A stretch of 14,494 nucleotides of DNA, taken from contig DASWMI010000052.1 in NCBI GenBank assembly GCA_036399835.1, forward strand, positions 1 through 14,494, written 5' to 3'. Position 1 is the stretch's first letter. The number at the start of each line of letters is the position of its first letter. The DNA is from DASYML01 sp036399835 (GTDB lineage: Bacteria > Acidobacteriota > Blastocatellia > Pyrinomonadales > Pyrinomonadaceae). Both the position numbers and the translations under genes were made by a program. Of this stretch, positions 1 to 6,843 are shown one piece after another. The notes under the pieces are model-generated. The model saw nothing but the letters and a program-made list of their open reading frames with translations. It ran no database searches and was not told where the DNA came from.

Positions 1-2
1 GG

Positions 3-1085
3 GTCTCCTTTGAGACGAAGCGCGAGAGCTATGCTCTCAAGCGCGCGGATTTGGACCAGTTGAAGGAATACCAGCGACGGCTCGCGGAGCGGCTCGACGT
101 GATGAAGCCGCGCTCCGATCTTTCAGTTAGGCGGCTGGCCCAGCTCTCCGAGCAGCGTGCGAAGGATATTATCGCCTACGGCGGCAAGTCCGCGAATCTC
201 GGCGAGGTGATGCACTCGCGTATCCCGGGCATCATCGTCCCCGGCGGCTTTACCATTCCCTTTTTCTATTACGACCAGTTTCTCAAGGAGAACAAGCTGG
301 ACGACGCTATCTACGAGATGCTCAACGACCAGAAGTTTGTTCATGACCCTGCCTACAGACGAGAGTATCTCAACCGTATGCGCGAGCGCATCAAGGGCGG
401 GCGCGTCAACGAACAACTGCGTGCGGCGGTCCTCTCGCGCGTCCACAGGGATTTCGCCGGCAAGGGACTGTTCGCGCGCAGCTCTTCAAATTCCGAGGAC
501 CTGCCTAACTTCAGCGGCGCGGGTCTCTATTCCAGCGTGCCCAACGTGCGCGGCGACGAGCAGCTCATCGAAGCCATCAAGACTGTCTGGTCCAGTCTCT
601 GGAATTTTGAAGCCTATGAGACACGCGAGCGCGCGGGTGTGGACCACACGAAAATCTTTATGGCCGTCCTCTTACAGGAAGGCATCAACTCGGAAAGCTC
701 CGGCGTGATGATTACGACAGACCCTTATGACCGCGAGAACGGCGGCGCGATTTATATCTCGGCCAAGCACGGCCTCGGCATCAAGGTCGTCGAAGGACAG
801 AAGATAGCCGAGCAGATTCTTTATCTCCCGCGCGCCAACTCCGTGCAGGTCCTGACGCGCTCGGCGGAAGACAGCCTGCTGACCTTTGACGAGCAGGGCG
901 GGGTCAAGGAGATGCCCATCCAGGGCGAGCGCAATGTCCTGACAGACGAAGTGATTCGCCGCCTCGTCAAGGCCGCCAACGACATCAAACGCATCTTCGG
1001 CGGTCGCGACCAGGACATCGAATGGGCCTACATGCGCGGCCAGATTTACATTGTCCAATCACGCCCGTATATTGCTGGGAGCTAA
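3..1085 (+). CDS. PEP synthase / PPDK-like ATP-binding domain protein (5'-truncated by window)
   Basis: The reading frame is open to the left edge of the window, so this is the C-terminal part (at least 360 residues) of a longer protein. A TTG at 51 could act as a start, but nothing favours it over continuation upstream. The sequence matches the N-terminal ATP-binding domain of phosphoenolpyruvate synthase and pyruvate phosphate dikinase (PPDK_N). Visible signatures are YGGKSANLGE near the front, the nucleotide-binding stretch RSSSNSEDLPNFSGAG, the SSGVM/TTDPYD region, and the closing QDIEWAYMRGQIYIVQSRPY. In full enzymes this domain is followed by a phosphohistidine swivelling domain and a PEP/pyruvate barrel. 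Here the protein ends right after the ATP-binding domain, so it cannot be a complete PEP synthase. It may be a stand-alone phosphotransferase domain or have a different N-terminal partner domain outside the window. The domain call is secure; substrate and role are unknown. Confidence 0.85.
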   Translation, partial: VSFETKRESYALKRADLDQLKEYQRRLAERLDVMKPRSDLSVRRLAQLSEQRAKDIIAYGGKSANLGEVMHSRIPGIIVPGGFTIPFFYYDQFLKENKLDDAIYEMLNDQKFVHDPAYRREYLNRMRERIKGGRVNEQLRAAVLSRVHRDFAGKGLFARSSSNSEDLPNFSGAGLYSSVPNVRGDEQLIEAIKTVWSSLWNFEAYETRERAGVDHTKIFMAVLLQEGINSESSGVMITTDPYDRENGGAIYISAKHGLGIKVVEGQKIAEQILYLPRANSVQVLTRSAEDSLLTFDEQGGVKEMPIQGERNVLTDEVIRRLVKAANDIKRIFGGRDQDIEWAYMRGQIYIVQSRPYIAGS

Positions 1086-1090
1086 GATAA

Positions 1091-1193
1091 AAGTCTGAGA
1101 GTCTGGAGTCCGAGAGTCTAGGAGTCAAAAGCCAAAGACAAAGAAAGTCTTAAGGCCTTTGACTCTCGGACTCCAGACTCCAGACTCCGGACT
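1091..1193. repeat. Heptad fold-back A (GAGTCTG family)
   Basis: Large imperfect inverted repeat filling the gap before the lipoprotein gene. The left arm is about 1091-1133 and the right arm about 1154-1193, with a loop of about 20 nt. The right arm contains ggactcc, agactcc, agactcc and ggact in strict 7-nt register (1168-1193). The left arm holds gagtctg, gagtccg and agagtct. The arms pair with a few single-base offsets. There is no terminal T-run typical of an intrinsic terminator. It begins about 6 nt after the upstream stop codon. Confidence 0.8.
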
Positions 1194-1204
1194 TGTTTCA
1201 GACC

Positions 1205-1738
1205 ATGAGCATAACAACGATGCGATCCGAGCTTTGTGCCGCAGGCTTGATGGCGGCGTTTCTTTTGGGCGCGTGCGGCGGCCAGCCGCAGCCTTCCGCT
1301 CATACCTCTCCCGCAGCCAACGCGACGTCGGCCAATGATTCAAACAGGCAGAGCGCGCAGCCTTTGAACTTGCGCGGGCCGTCCGCGCGCGAGAGCGTGA
1401 AGCCTTCGTCTTCCAGCAGCAGCGGGGGCGGCGAGGCGATAGATACTTCGGAGTACGACGCGGAAATCCGGCGCGCGAAAAAGCAGGCCGAGAGAAAAGC
1501 GAGCACGGATGCCGACCGCCAGGCTCTCGCGCAAAGCTATCTGGCTCGCGCGCGTGCTTTGACCAAAGCGCGTCAATATCGCGTCGCGCTCGGAGATTAT
1601 CGTCGCACGCTGGAATACGACCCGGGCAACGAAGAGGCCAGGCAGATGGCCGGAACGATTATCTCTATCCTCCAGAGCATGCATATAGAAGTTCCTCCGG
1701 CGGGCCGCGAGCCGTCGCCTCTGCCGTATAAAAAGTGA
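1205..1738 (+). CDS. Lipoprotein with a TPR-like segment, function unknown
   Basis: The protein has about 177 residues. The N-terminus shows a short basic/hydrophobic signal ending in FLLGAC, a lipobox with the lipidated Cys at about residue 24, so it is probably anchored in a membrane facing the periplasm. A low-complexity linker rich in Ser, Ala, Pro and Gly follows (about residues 25-80), including a run of six Ser. The C-terminal half is helical and charged. The segment from LAQSYLARARALTKARQYRVALGDYRRTLEYDPGNEEA reads, in two halves, like one tetratricopeptide-type helix pair with the usual ALxDYxxxLxxDPxN ending. No catalytic motif is visible. I chose ATG 1205; ATG 1220 would also leave a usable signal peptide, and TTG 1193 lies in the repeat arm. 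No Shine-Dalgarno is seen before any of them. The stop codon sits inside the first heptad of the next fold-back. Lipoprotein is a confident call; role not inferable. Confidence 0.75.
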   Translation: MSITTMRSELCAAGLMAAFLLGACGGQPQPSAHTSPAANATSANDSNRQSAQPLNLRGPSARESVKPSSSSSSGGGEAIDTSEYDAEIRRAKKQAERKASTDADRQALAQSYLARARALTKARQYRVALGDYRRTLEYDPGNEEARQMAGTIISILQSMHIEVPPAGREPSPLPYKK

Positions 1739-1802
1739 CGCGTCACAGGTAACAAGATGATTGCTTGCTCCGGCCTGTCACCTGTCACCCGTCACCCGTT
1801 AC
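1735..1802. repeat. Heptad fold-back B (GTGACAG family)
   Basis: Inverted repeat in the gap before hisA. The left arm 1735-1756 reads gtgacgc, gtcacag, gtaacaa in 7-nt register. The right arm from 1774 reads cctgtca, cctgtca, cccgtca, cccgtta. About 17 of 22 positions pair between 1735-1756 and 1774-1795. The TGA stop of the lipoprotein (1736-1738) lies inside the first heptad, and the right arm ends 8 nt before the hisA ATG. A 21-nt stretch at 1776-1796 is identical to 3570-3590 in fold-back D. Confidence 0.85.
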
Positions 1803-1809
1803 TGTTTTT

Positions 1810-2532
1810 ATGCTGATTATTCCCGCAATCGATCTCAAGGACGGGCGGTGTGCGCGGCTGACGCGAGCAAGCAAGTCGGATGTCAGGGTCTACGATACGG
1901 ACCCTGTCGAGACGGCGAAGAGTTTTGAGCAAGCGGGCGCGCGTATGATTCACATCGTTGATGTGGATGCGGCTGTTTCCGGCGGCAAGTCTCCCAACCG
2001 GAAAGTTGTCCGGCGCATCATTCGCGGAGTAGAGATTCCGGTCCAGTTTGGCGGCGGGATGCGTTCGGTTTCTGACGTCCAGCAGATGATAGAGTACGGC
2101 GCGGCGCAGGTCGTCCTCGGCACGCTCGCAGCCGAATCACCCGAGACGCTCGAAAACTTTGTACAGCTTTTCGGCTTTCGTATCTGCGTCGGGATTGATG
2201 CGCGCAACGGGCAGGTGCTTGTCGGCGGTTGGGAGAAGCAGACGAAAATCTCCGGCATAGACCTGGCGCGACGCGTCGCAGACGCAGGTGTTGACCGGAT
2301 AGTTTATACGGACGTGGCGCGCGACGGTACGCTCGGCGGCGTCAACATTGAGCAGACCTGCGCGATTGCGCGCGCCTCCGGTCTTCATGTGACGGCTTCG
2401 GGCGGCGTCTCTTCGCTCGAAGAGATACGCCAACTGGTCGCGGCGCAATCCTGCGGCGTGGACAGCGTTATCATCGGCAAGGCTCTCTACGAAGGACGCT
2501 TTACCTTGAAGGACGCGCTGCGAGTTGCATAG
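1810..2532 (+). CDS. hisA: HisA, ProFAR isomerase
   Basis: Phosphoribosylformimino-5-aminoimidazole carboxamide ribotide isomerase catalyses the Amadori rearrangement of ProFAR to PRFAR in cytoplasmic histidine synthesis. The protein is 240 residues, the normal length for this (beta/alpha)8 barrel. The two catalytic aspartates are visible as D8 (PAIDLKDG) and D130 (VGIDARNG). The phosphate-binding glycines appear in QFGGGMR (about 79-85) and TASGGVSS (about 195-202), and the conserved YTDVARDGTLGG spans about 166-177. ATG 1810 is chosen because it gives the canonical MLIIPAIDLKDG opening; extending upstream only translates the repeat arm. No Shine-Dalgarno precedes it. No other his gene is in the window. 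A PriA-type HisA/TrpF bifunctional enzyme is unlikely because a separate trpF follows at 9649. Confidence 0.95.
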   Translation: MLIIPAIDLKDGRCARLTRASKSDVRVYDTDPVETAKSFEQAGARMIHIVDVDAAVSGGKSPNRKVVRRIIRGVEIPVQFGGGMRSVSDVQQMIEYGAAQVVLGTLAAESPETLENFVQLFGFRICVGIDARNGQVLVGGWEKQTKISGIDLARRVADAGVDRIVYTDVARDGTLGGVNIEQTCAIARASGLHVTASGGVSSLEEIRQLVAAQSCGVDSVIIGKALYEGRFTLKDALRVA

Positions 2533-2547
2533 GGCTGGATTAAATCA

Positions 2548-2712
2548 GCCACAGAGACAGAGAGGCACGAGAGGAAGCCATGAACGATAAATTCGCTGGA
2601 AAGAGCATGGATTTCAAGTTCCGTGCTAATTGTTCTTCATTATCGTTCATCGTTGCTGCTTCATCATTCTCTTTCTCTCTTCTCTCTCTCTGTGTCTCCG
2701 TGCCTCTGTGGC
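2548..2712. repeat. Nested fold-back C (CACAGAG/CTCTGTG family)
   Basis: The 210-nt gap between hisA and the dehydrogenase is almost entirely one fold-back. The outer left arm 2548-2574 begins gccacagagacagagagg. The outer right arm, about 2681-2712, ends gtgcctctgtggc and is its imperfect reverse complement. Nested inside is a perfect 11-bp pair, atgaacgataa (2580-2590) with ttatcgttcat (2640-2650). A short ggctg/cagcc hairpin lies just upstream at 2533-2550. The right arm is strongly pyrimidine biased (ctct runs). The unit length is less regular than in the strict heptad fold-backs. Confidence 0.8.
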
Positions 2713-2742
2713 CAACTTTCCGAATATGTTCTCTTAACTACT

Positions 2743-3522
2743 ATGACTGATAAAATCTTTGCTGACCGGATTCTTTCGGAGCATGTGGCGTTTGTCACCG
2801 GGGGCGGGACGGGGATTACGGGCGGAGTGGCGCGTGCGCTGGCCGAAGCGGGCGCGCGTGTCGCGCTGGTCAGCCGGAAGATGGAGCATCTAGAGCCTGC
2901 TGCCGAAGCGATTCGTGCGGGCGGCGGCGAGGCTCTGGCCGTCGCTGCGGATGTGCGCCATGTGGAGCAGGTCGAGAGGGCTGTGCTGGCGACCGTCGAG
3001 CATTTTGGTAAAGTGGATATAGTGGTCAACGGCGCGGCGGGGAATTTTCTCTGCGCGGCTGAAGAGCTGACGCCGAACGGCTTCGGCACTGTCGTGGATA
3101 TTGACTTGAAGGGTACATTCAACGTCTGCCGCGCAGCCTTCGAGCAACTGAAAAAGCATCGCGGGCAGATTCTGAACATCAGCGCCACGCTTCATTATCT
3201 AGGCACGCCGATGCAGCTTCACGTCTCCGCCGCCAAGGCCGGTGTTGATGCCCTGACGCGCAACCTGGCCGTCGAATGGGGACGCTACCGTGTACGCGTC
3301 AACGCTATCGCGCCTGGTCCGATTGAAGACACTGAAGGCATGAAGCGGCTGGTCCAGCCGGAACTCAGGGAACGACTCCTGCGTCGCATTCCGCTCGCAC
3401 GCTTCGGGCGCATACGCGACATAGAAAACGCCGCGGTCTTTCTTTGCTCGGAAGCCGCCAGCTTTATCAACGGCGCTGTCCTCGTCGTGGACGGCGGCAA
3501 CTGGCTCAGTAATAAAATCTAG
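2743..3522 (+). CDS. SDR-family oxidoreductase, 2,4-dienoyl-CoA reductase-like
   Basis: This is a 260-residue short-chain dehydrogenase/reductase with a Rossmann fold. The cofactor-binding motif TGGGTGI is at about 19-25, NGAAGNF at about 96-102, and the catalytic-region Ser in NISATLHYLGTP at about 147. The usual active-site YxxxK is altered: the Lys is at about 165 (VSAAK), but Val stands where Tyr is expected. That, together with the AAGNF and APGPIEDTEGM stretches, resembles the 2,4-dienoyl-CoA reductase branch, which reduces dienoyl-CoA intermediates of unsaturated fatty-acid beta-oxidation using NADPH. ATG 2743 is chosen because an extension to 2623 would only translate the pyrimidine-rich repeat arm. 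No other fatty-acid genes are in the window, so the physiological role is inferred from family resemblance only. SDR membership is certain and the dienoyl-CoA substrate likely. Confidence 0.87.
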   Translation: MTDKIFADRILSEHVAFVTGGGTGITGGVARALAEAGARVALVSRKMEHLEPAAEAIRAGGGEALAVAADVRHVEQVERAVLATVEHFGKVDIVVNGAAGNFLCAAEELTPNGFGTVVDIDLKGTFNVCRAAFEQLKKHRGQILNISATLHYLGTPMQLHVSAAKAGVDALTRNLAVEWGRYRVRVNAIAPGPIEDTEGMKRLVQPELRERLLRRIPLARFGRIRDIENAAVFLCSEAASFINGAVLVVDGGNWLSNKI

Positions 3523-3596
3523 TGACAGGTAACAAGTGACAGGTGACAAGAGAAACGCTGGTTCTTTCTTGTCACCTGTCACCCGTCACCTGTCAC
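3522..3596. repeat. Heptad fold-back D (GTGACAG family), upstream of trpE
   Basis: The clearest of the fold-backs. The left arm 3522-3550 consists of four heptads (gtgacag, gtaacaa, gtgacag, gtgacaa). The right arm 3568-3596 consists of four complementary heptads (cttgtca, cctgtca, cccgtca, cctgtca). Twenty-six of 29 positions pair, around a 17-nt loop. The first base is the last base of the upstream TAG stop, and the right arm ends 10 nt before the trpE ATG. It occupies the position where a trp leader or attenuator would sit, but no leader peptide with Trp codons is present. Confidence 0.9.
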
Positions 3597-3606
3597 GGCT
3601 TCTCTT

Positions 3607-5133
3607 ATGCTTGACCTACAGCCTGCGACATTCGAGGAGTTTGTGCGCGAGGGCACGCGCGGCAACGTCGTGCCGGTGGTGCGCACTGTGCTGGCCGACT
3701 TGCAGACGCCGGTCGGCGCATTCATGCGCGTGGCGCATAGCTCACGTTATGCTTTCCTGCTTGAATCCGTGGAGGGCGGCGAGCGTGTCGCGCGCTACTC
3801 CTTTCTTGGCGCAGACCCGCAGATGATCTTGCGCGGGCGTGGGCAACGGACCATTATCGAGAGCGATGGCGAGAGCGAGACGCACGAGATACGCCTGACC
3901 GAATTCCTGCGCCGTTATTTTGGCGCGCGAAAGCTGGCGCGGCGGACGGGCCTCGCACCGATGGCGGGCGGCGCGGTCGGCTATCTGGCCTATGATGCCG
4001 CGCGCTGGTTCGAGCCTGTGCTGGAGAAACAGTTTGAGAAGCAGTTTGATAAAGACGAGGCTGCGGAGGATGATGCGGTCTTTATGCTCTTTCGCACGGT
4101 GCTCGCCTTTGACCGCGTGCGGCAGCAGATAGAGATTACTTCGGTCGTGCTGACGGAAGAGGCGGATGGAAACGAGCAGCGCCTGCGCGAGTTGTACGAG
4201 CAGGCGGTCGCAGAGACGGAGCGCATCGAGAGAGCCTTGCTTGCCAGTCTGCCCAGACCGAAACGTGCTCGACAGGCGAAGAACGGCAAGCCGCCGAAAG
4301 TGAAGTTTACTTCCAACTGGTCTCTCAAAGGTTACGAGGATGCCGTCAGAAACATCAAAGAGCGAATCGCGGCGGGCGATTGTTATCAGGTCGTCGTCTC
4401 GCAGCGTTTCGACACGGAGGTCACTGCGCAGCCGATAGAGATTTATCGCGCACTGCGCGCGACCAATCCTTCACCGTATATGTATTTTCTGCGGCTCGGT
4501 GATGAATCAATCGTCGGCGCGTCGCCCGAAATGCTGGTCCGTTGTCGAGGGCAGCGGCTGGACTATCGCCCGCTTGCAGGGACGCGCAGGCGCGGCGCGA
4601 CCGAGACCGAAGACTGGATGCTCGGCGAAGAGATGCTGACCGATGAAAAGGAGGTGGCCGAGCATACTATGCTCGTTGACCTGGGCCGCAACGACCTGGG
4701 GCGCGTCGCGGATTTCGGCTCGGTACAGGTTGAAGATTTGATGTCGGTCGAGCGTTATTCTCATGTTCAGCATCTGGTCACGAGCTTACGCGCGCGGCTG
4801 CGCGATGACCTGGACCGCTTTGACGCGCTGGCTTCCTGCTTTCCCGCGGGGACCGTCACGGGCGCGCCCAAAGTCAAAGCAATGCAGATTATCAAAGAGC
4901 TTGAGCCGACGAGTCGCGGCGTGTACGCTGGCGCGGTCGGCTACATGGATTACGCTGGCAATCTGGATTCGTGTATCGCGATTCGGACTATCGTCTTGCG
5001 AAAAAAGATCGCTTCGGTCCAGGCGGGCGCGGGCGTGGTTGCCGATTCCGTGCCGGAGCGCGAGTATGAAGAGACGCTCAACAAGGCGCGTGCGCTGATA
5101 GGCGCGCTGGAGCTGGCGGAGAAGGGACTGTGA
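3607..5133 (+). CDS. trpE: TrpE, anthranilate synthase component I
   Basis: Converts chorismate to anthranilate using ammonia supplied by TrpG; first committed step of tryptophan synthesis, cytoplasmic. The protein is 508 residues, standard length. The N-terminal regulatory domain contains the tryptophan-binding LLES motif at about 51-54 followed by GGERVARYSFLG, which predicts feedback inhibition by Trp. A charged linker (about 215-235) precedes the chorismate-binding domain. That domain carries NPSPYMYFL, GASPEMLV, RPLAGTRRRG, LVDLGRNDLGRV, FPAGTVTGAPKVKAM, and the terminal IQAGAG-like SVQAGAGVVADS. The ATG is preceded by the pyrimidine-rich right arm of fold-back D and has no Shine-Dalgarno. 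Two unrelated genes separate it from its partner trpG, which is unusual. No truncation or missing key motif is seen. Confidence 0.97.
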   Translation: MLDLQPATFEEFVREGTRGNVVPVVRTVLADLQTPVGAFMRVAHSSRYAFLLESVEGGERVARYSFLGADPQMILRGRGQRTIIESDGESETHEIRLTEFLRRYFGARKLARRTGLAPMAGGAVGYLAYDAARWFEPVLEKQFEKQFDKDEAAEDDAVFMLFRTVLAFDRVRQQIEITSVVLTEEADGNEQRLRELYEQAVAETERIERALLASLPRPKRARQAKNGKPPKVKFTSNWSLKGYEDAVRNIKERIAAGDCYQVVVSQRFDTEVTAQPIEIYRALRATNPSPYMYFLRLGDESIVGASPEMLVRCRGQRLDYRPLAGTRRRGATETEDWMLGEEMLTDEKEVAEHTMLVDLGRNDLGRVADFGSVQVEDLMSVERYSHVQHLVTSLRARLRDDLDRFDALASCFPAGTVTGAPKVKAMQIIKELEPTSRGVYAGAVGYMDYAGNLDSCIAIRTIVLRKKIASVQAGAGVVADSVPEREYEETLNKARALIGALELAEKGL

Positions 5134-5194
5134 AGGAATAAGGGATGCATCCGCCGTTCGGATTGTTTGTTGAATCATGCAAGGGGAAGTTTGG

Positions 5195-5866
5195 ATGATG
5201 AAGCCGATTCGCATTTTGGCGCTCCTGGGGCTTTTATTGAGCTTGACGCAGGCAGCGCCGGGGCAGAGCGATAGCGCCTCGCAGCCACCTAAAAAGCTTA
5301 ATGAGCGGCCAGCCGCTTTGACTAAGACGGCAGAGCCTTTCGACGGCGCGAGTGTGGAGAAGATGGCGAGCAGGTGCGTCCTGCTGGAAACCGAGGCGGG
5401 CGCGATAGAGCTTGAGATGCTGCCGGAAGCTGCGCCTGAAAGTGTACGCAACTTTCTCAACCTGGTCTCAATCGGCGCGTTCGATACGACAAGCTTTAGC
5501 CGCGTCGTCAGGGATTTTGTGGTCCAGGGCGGCAGCTTTACCACGCGTGCCACACTCACACAGGAACTGGCCGCGCGTATGGCGCGCAAGATTCCAGACG
5601 AGCCGAACTACGTCAAGCATGTTCGCGGCATAGTCTCCATGGCTCGCCCGGACGAGCCTCACAGCGCCTCGTCCCATTTCTTTATACTCGTCGGCGACGC
5701 TCCGCATCTGGACGGAAAGTTTGCCGCCTTCGCACGCGTCTTGCGCGGGATGGACGTGGCCGACGCGATTAACCGTGCGCCCACAGACGGCGATAAGCCG
5801 GACAAGCCCGTGCGCATCAAACGCGCCGTCGTCGCTTCGTGCACGAAACCTGAAAACAAGAATTAG
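5195..5866 (+). CDS. Exported cyclophilin-type peptidyl-prolyl cis-trans isomerase
   Basis: Cyclophilins accelerate cis-trans isomerisation of X-Pro bonds during protein folding. An N-terminal signal (MMKPIRILALLGLLLSLTQA) predicts export to the periplasm. A Ser/Pro-rich spacer follows, and the cyclophilin barrel starts at about residue 60 (CVLLETEAGAIELEML). Family signatures are APESVRNFLNL, the active-site run FSRVVRDFVVQGG (Arg, Phe and Gln in the usual spacing), GIVSMARPDEPHSASSHFFI, and PHLDGKFAAFARVLRGMDVAD. The length of about 223 residues fits a small secreted cyclophilin. I chose ATG 5195 (5198 is equivalent) because AAGGGGAAG at 5181-5189 lies the right distance upstream; 5177 would put that site inside the gene. 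It lies between trpE and the ankyrin lipoprotein, in the same direction, 61 nt after trpE, and is probably co-transcribed. A link to tryptophan synthesis is not evident. Confidence 0.93.
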   Translation: MMKPIRILALLGLLLSLTQAAPGQSDSASQPPKKLNERPAALTKTAEPFDGASVEKMASRCVLLETEAGAIELEMLPEAAPESVRNFLNLVSIGAFDTTSFSRVVRDFVVQGGSFTTRATLTQELAARMARKIPDEPNYVKHVRGIVSMARPDEPHSASSHFFILVGDAPHLDGKFAAFARVLRGMDVADAINRAPTDGDKPDKPVRIKRAVVASCTKPENKN

Positions 5867-5874
5867 CGTTAGAG

Positions 5875-5980
5875 AAAAGGATGAAGAGGGAACGCTTGAA
5901 GGGTAAAGTCAGAACAATGAAGGGCGAACTGAAGGGCGTTTATCTTTACTTACGCGTTCCGCGCTCCTGCTTTATCCTTT
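5875..5980. repeat. Fold-back E overlapping the start of the ankyrin gene
   Basis: Imperfect inverted repeat. The left arm, about 5875-5908, runs aaaaggatgaag then gggaacgc then gggtaaag. The right arm, about 5944-5980, is ctttac, gcgttcc, then ctttatccttt. The matching blocks occur in the same order with a few inserted bases. The heptamer tgaaggg occurs three times nearby (5897, 5918, 5930), though not in phase. Unlike the other fold-backs it lies within the only open frame for the signal peptide of the next gene. The segment just after it (ctccgtctctctctgg) resembles the pyrimidine arms of fold-backs C and H. Confidence 0.6.
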
Positions 5981-6777
5981 CCTCCGTCTCTCTCTGGCTG
6001 GTCCTCTTATTGCTGACGGCGGGCTGTAGCCCGAAATCGAACGCGAAGCCGAGTCCTGAGAATGCGCGGCGTGCTTTGCAGCTACGGGGTTACGATTTTA
6101 ACGAGAACTCTTTTCTCGAAGCGGCAGCGGCTGGCGATGTCTGGGCCGTCAACGCTTTTCTCTCCGCCGGGATGAATCCGAATGCGCAGAATGAGCGCGG
6201 CGAGACGGCGCTGATTATCGCCAGCATCAAGGGCGATGTCGGCATCGTCAAGGCTCTGCTTCAGGGCGGCGCAAACATCAACGCTACGGACCATCGCGGG
6301 TGGTCCGCCTTGATGCGCGCTTTGCGCAACGAGAGGCAGGAAGTCGCGCAAATACTTCTGGACCACAAACCGGATGTCAACGTGCAGGGCAAGGGCGGCG
6401 AGACGGCGCTTCTGCTCGCCGTCTGGAAGGCCGGGCCGGAGGTCGTCCGCACGCTGCTTGAAAGGGGCGCGAACGCCAACACCGGAGACGCCGACGGCAG
6501 CACTGCGCTCGAACAGGCGGTCTTGATGAATCGCCCCGAGATCGCTCACGACCTGCTGGAGAAGGGCGCAAACCCGAACTCGAAGAACAAGGCCGGAGGC
6601 ACGCCGCTCATCTACGCCGCCTCCAACGGGCGCACAGAGATTGTCCGAGACCTGCTCAAACACGGCGCGGACCCGCGCGCCAAAGACAATAAAGGCCAGA
6701 CCGCGCAGACCTGGGCCACACAGGGCAAGCATGAAGAGATAGTCAGCCTGCTTCGCGAAGCCGAAGATGGAAAGTGA
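5881..6777 (+). CDS. Ankyrin-repeat lipoprotein
   Basis: The protein has 298 residues if read from ATG 5881, or 286 from ATG 5917. A hydrophobic segment (FILSSVSLWLVLLLLTAGC) ends in a lipobox, placing the lipidated Cys at about residue 49 of the longer form, so the protein is probably membrane-anchored outside the cytoplasm. The rest is about seven ankyrin repeats of about 33 residues. Typical units are GETALIIASIKGDVGIVKAL and GGTPLIYAASNGRTEIVRDL, each followed by a LLxxGANxNxxxxxG turn. Ankyrin repeats bind other proteins; the partner is unknown. The N-terminal region before the lipobox is encoded by fold-back E, and neither ATG has a well-spaced Shine-Dalgarno (AAAAGG abuts 5881), so the true start is uncertain. 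It follows the exported cyclophilin by 14 nt, so the two may act together in the cell envelope. Confidence 0.88.
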   Translation: MKRERLKGKVRTMKGELKGVYLYLRVPRSCFILSSVSLWLVLLLLTAGCSPKSNAKPSPENARRALQLRGYDFNENSFLEAAAAGDVWAVNAFLSAGMNPNAQNERGETALIIASIKGDVGIVKALLQGGANINATDHRGWSALMRALRNERQEVAQILLDHKPDVNVQGKGGETALLLAVWKAGPEVVRTLLERGANANTGDADGSTALEQAVLMNRPEIAHDLLEKGANPNSKNKAGGTPLIYAASNGRTEIVRDLLKHGADPRAKDNKGQTAQTWATQGKHEEIVSLLREAEDGK

Positions 6778-6779
6778 AG

Positions 6780-6838
6780 AGTTTTGAGTTTTCAGTTTTG
6801 AGAAACAGCAAACTGTCTTTGCTCAAAACTCAAAACTG
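6780..6838. repeat. Heptad fold-back F (GTTTTGA family), upstream of trpG
   Basis: AT-rich inverted repeat filling the gap between the ankyrin gene and trpG. The left arm has three strict heptads: gttttga (6781), gttttca (6788), gttttga (6795). The right arm has tcaaaac at 6823 and 6830. Fifteen of 17 positions pair between 6786-6802 and 6822-6838, around a 19-nt loop. The right arm ends 5 nt before the trpG ATG, and no Shine-Dalgarno is present. It shares a 15-nt block (6816-6830) with fold-back G. Confidence 0.88.
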
Positions 6839-6843
6839 CTTTA

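Noticed and set aside
1765..1809. Possible upstream start for hisA
   Set aside because: The extra residues come from the GTGACAG repeat arm; the canonical HisA start is at 1810.
1810..2532. PriA-type bifunctional HisA/TrpF
   Set aside because: A separate trpF with both catalytic residues is present at 9649-10299.
2623..2742. Possible 40-residue N-terminal extension of the dehydrogenase
   Set aside because: It is translation of the fold-back arm (LSLFSLSVSPCLCG), and the SDR fold starts normally from ATG 2743.
3523..3606. trp leader peptide or T-box upstream of trpE
   Set aside because: No short frame with tandem Trp codons and no T-box consensus is seen.
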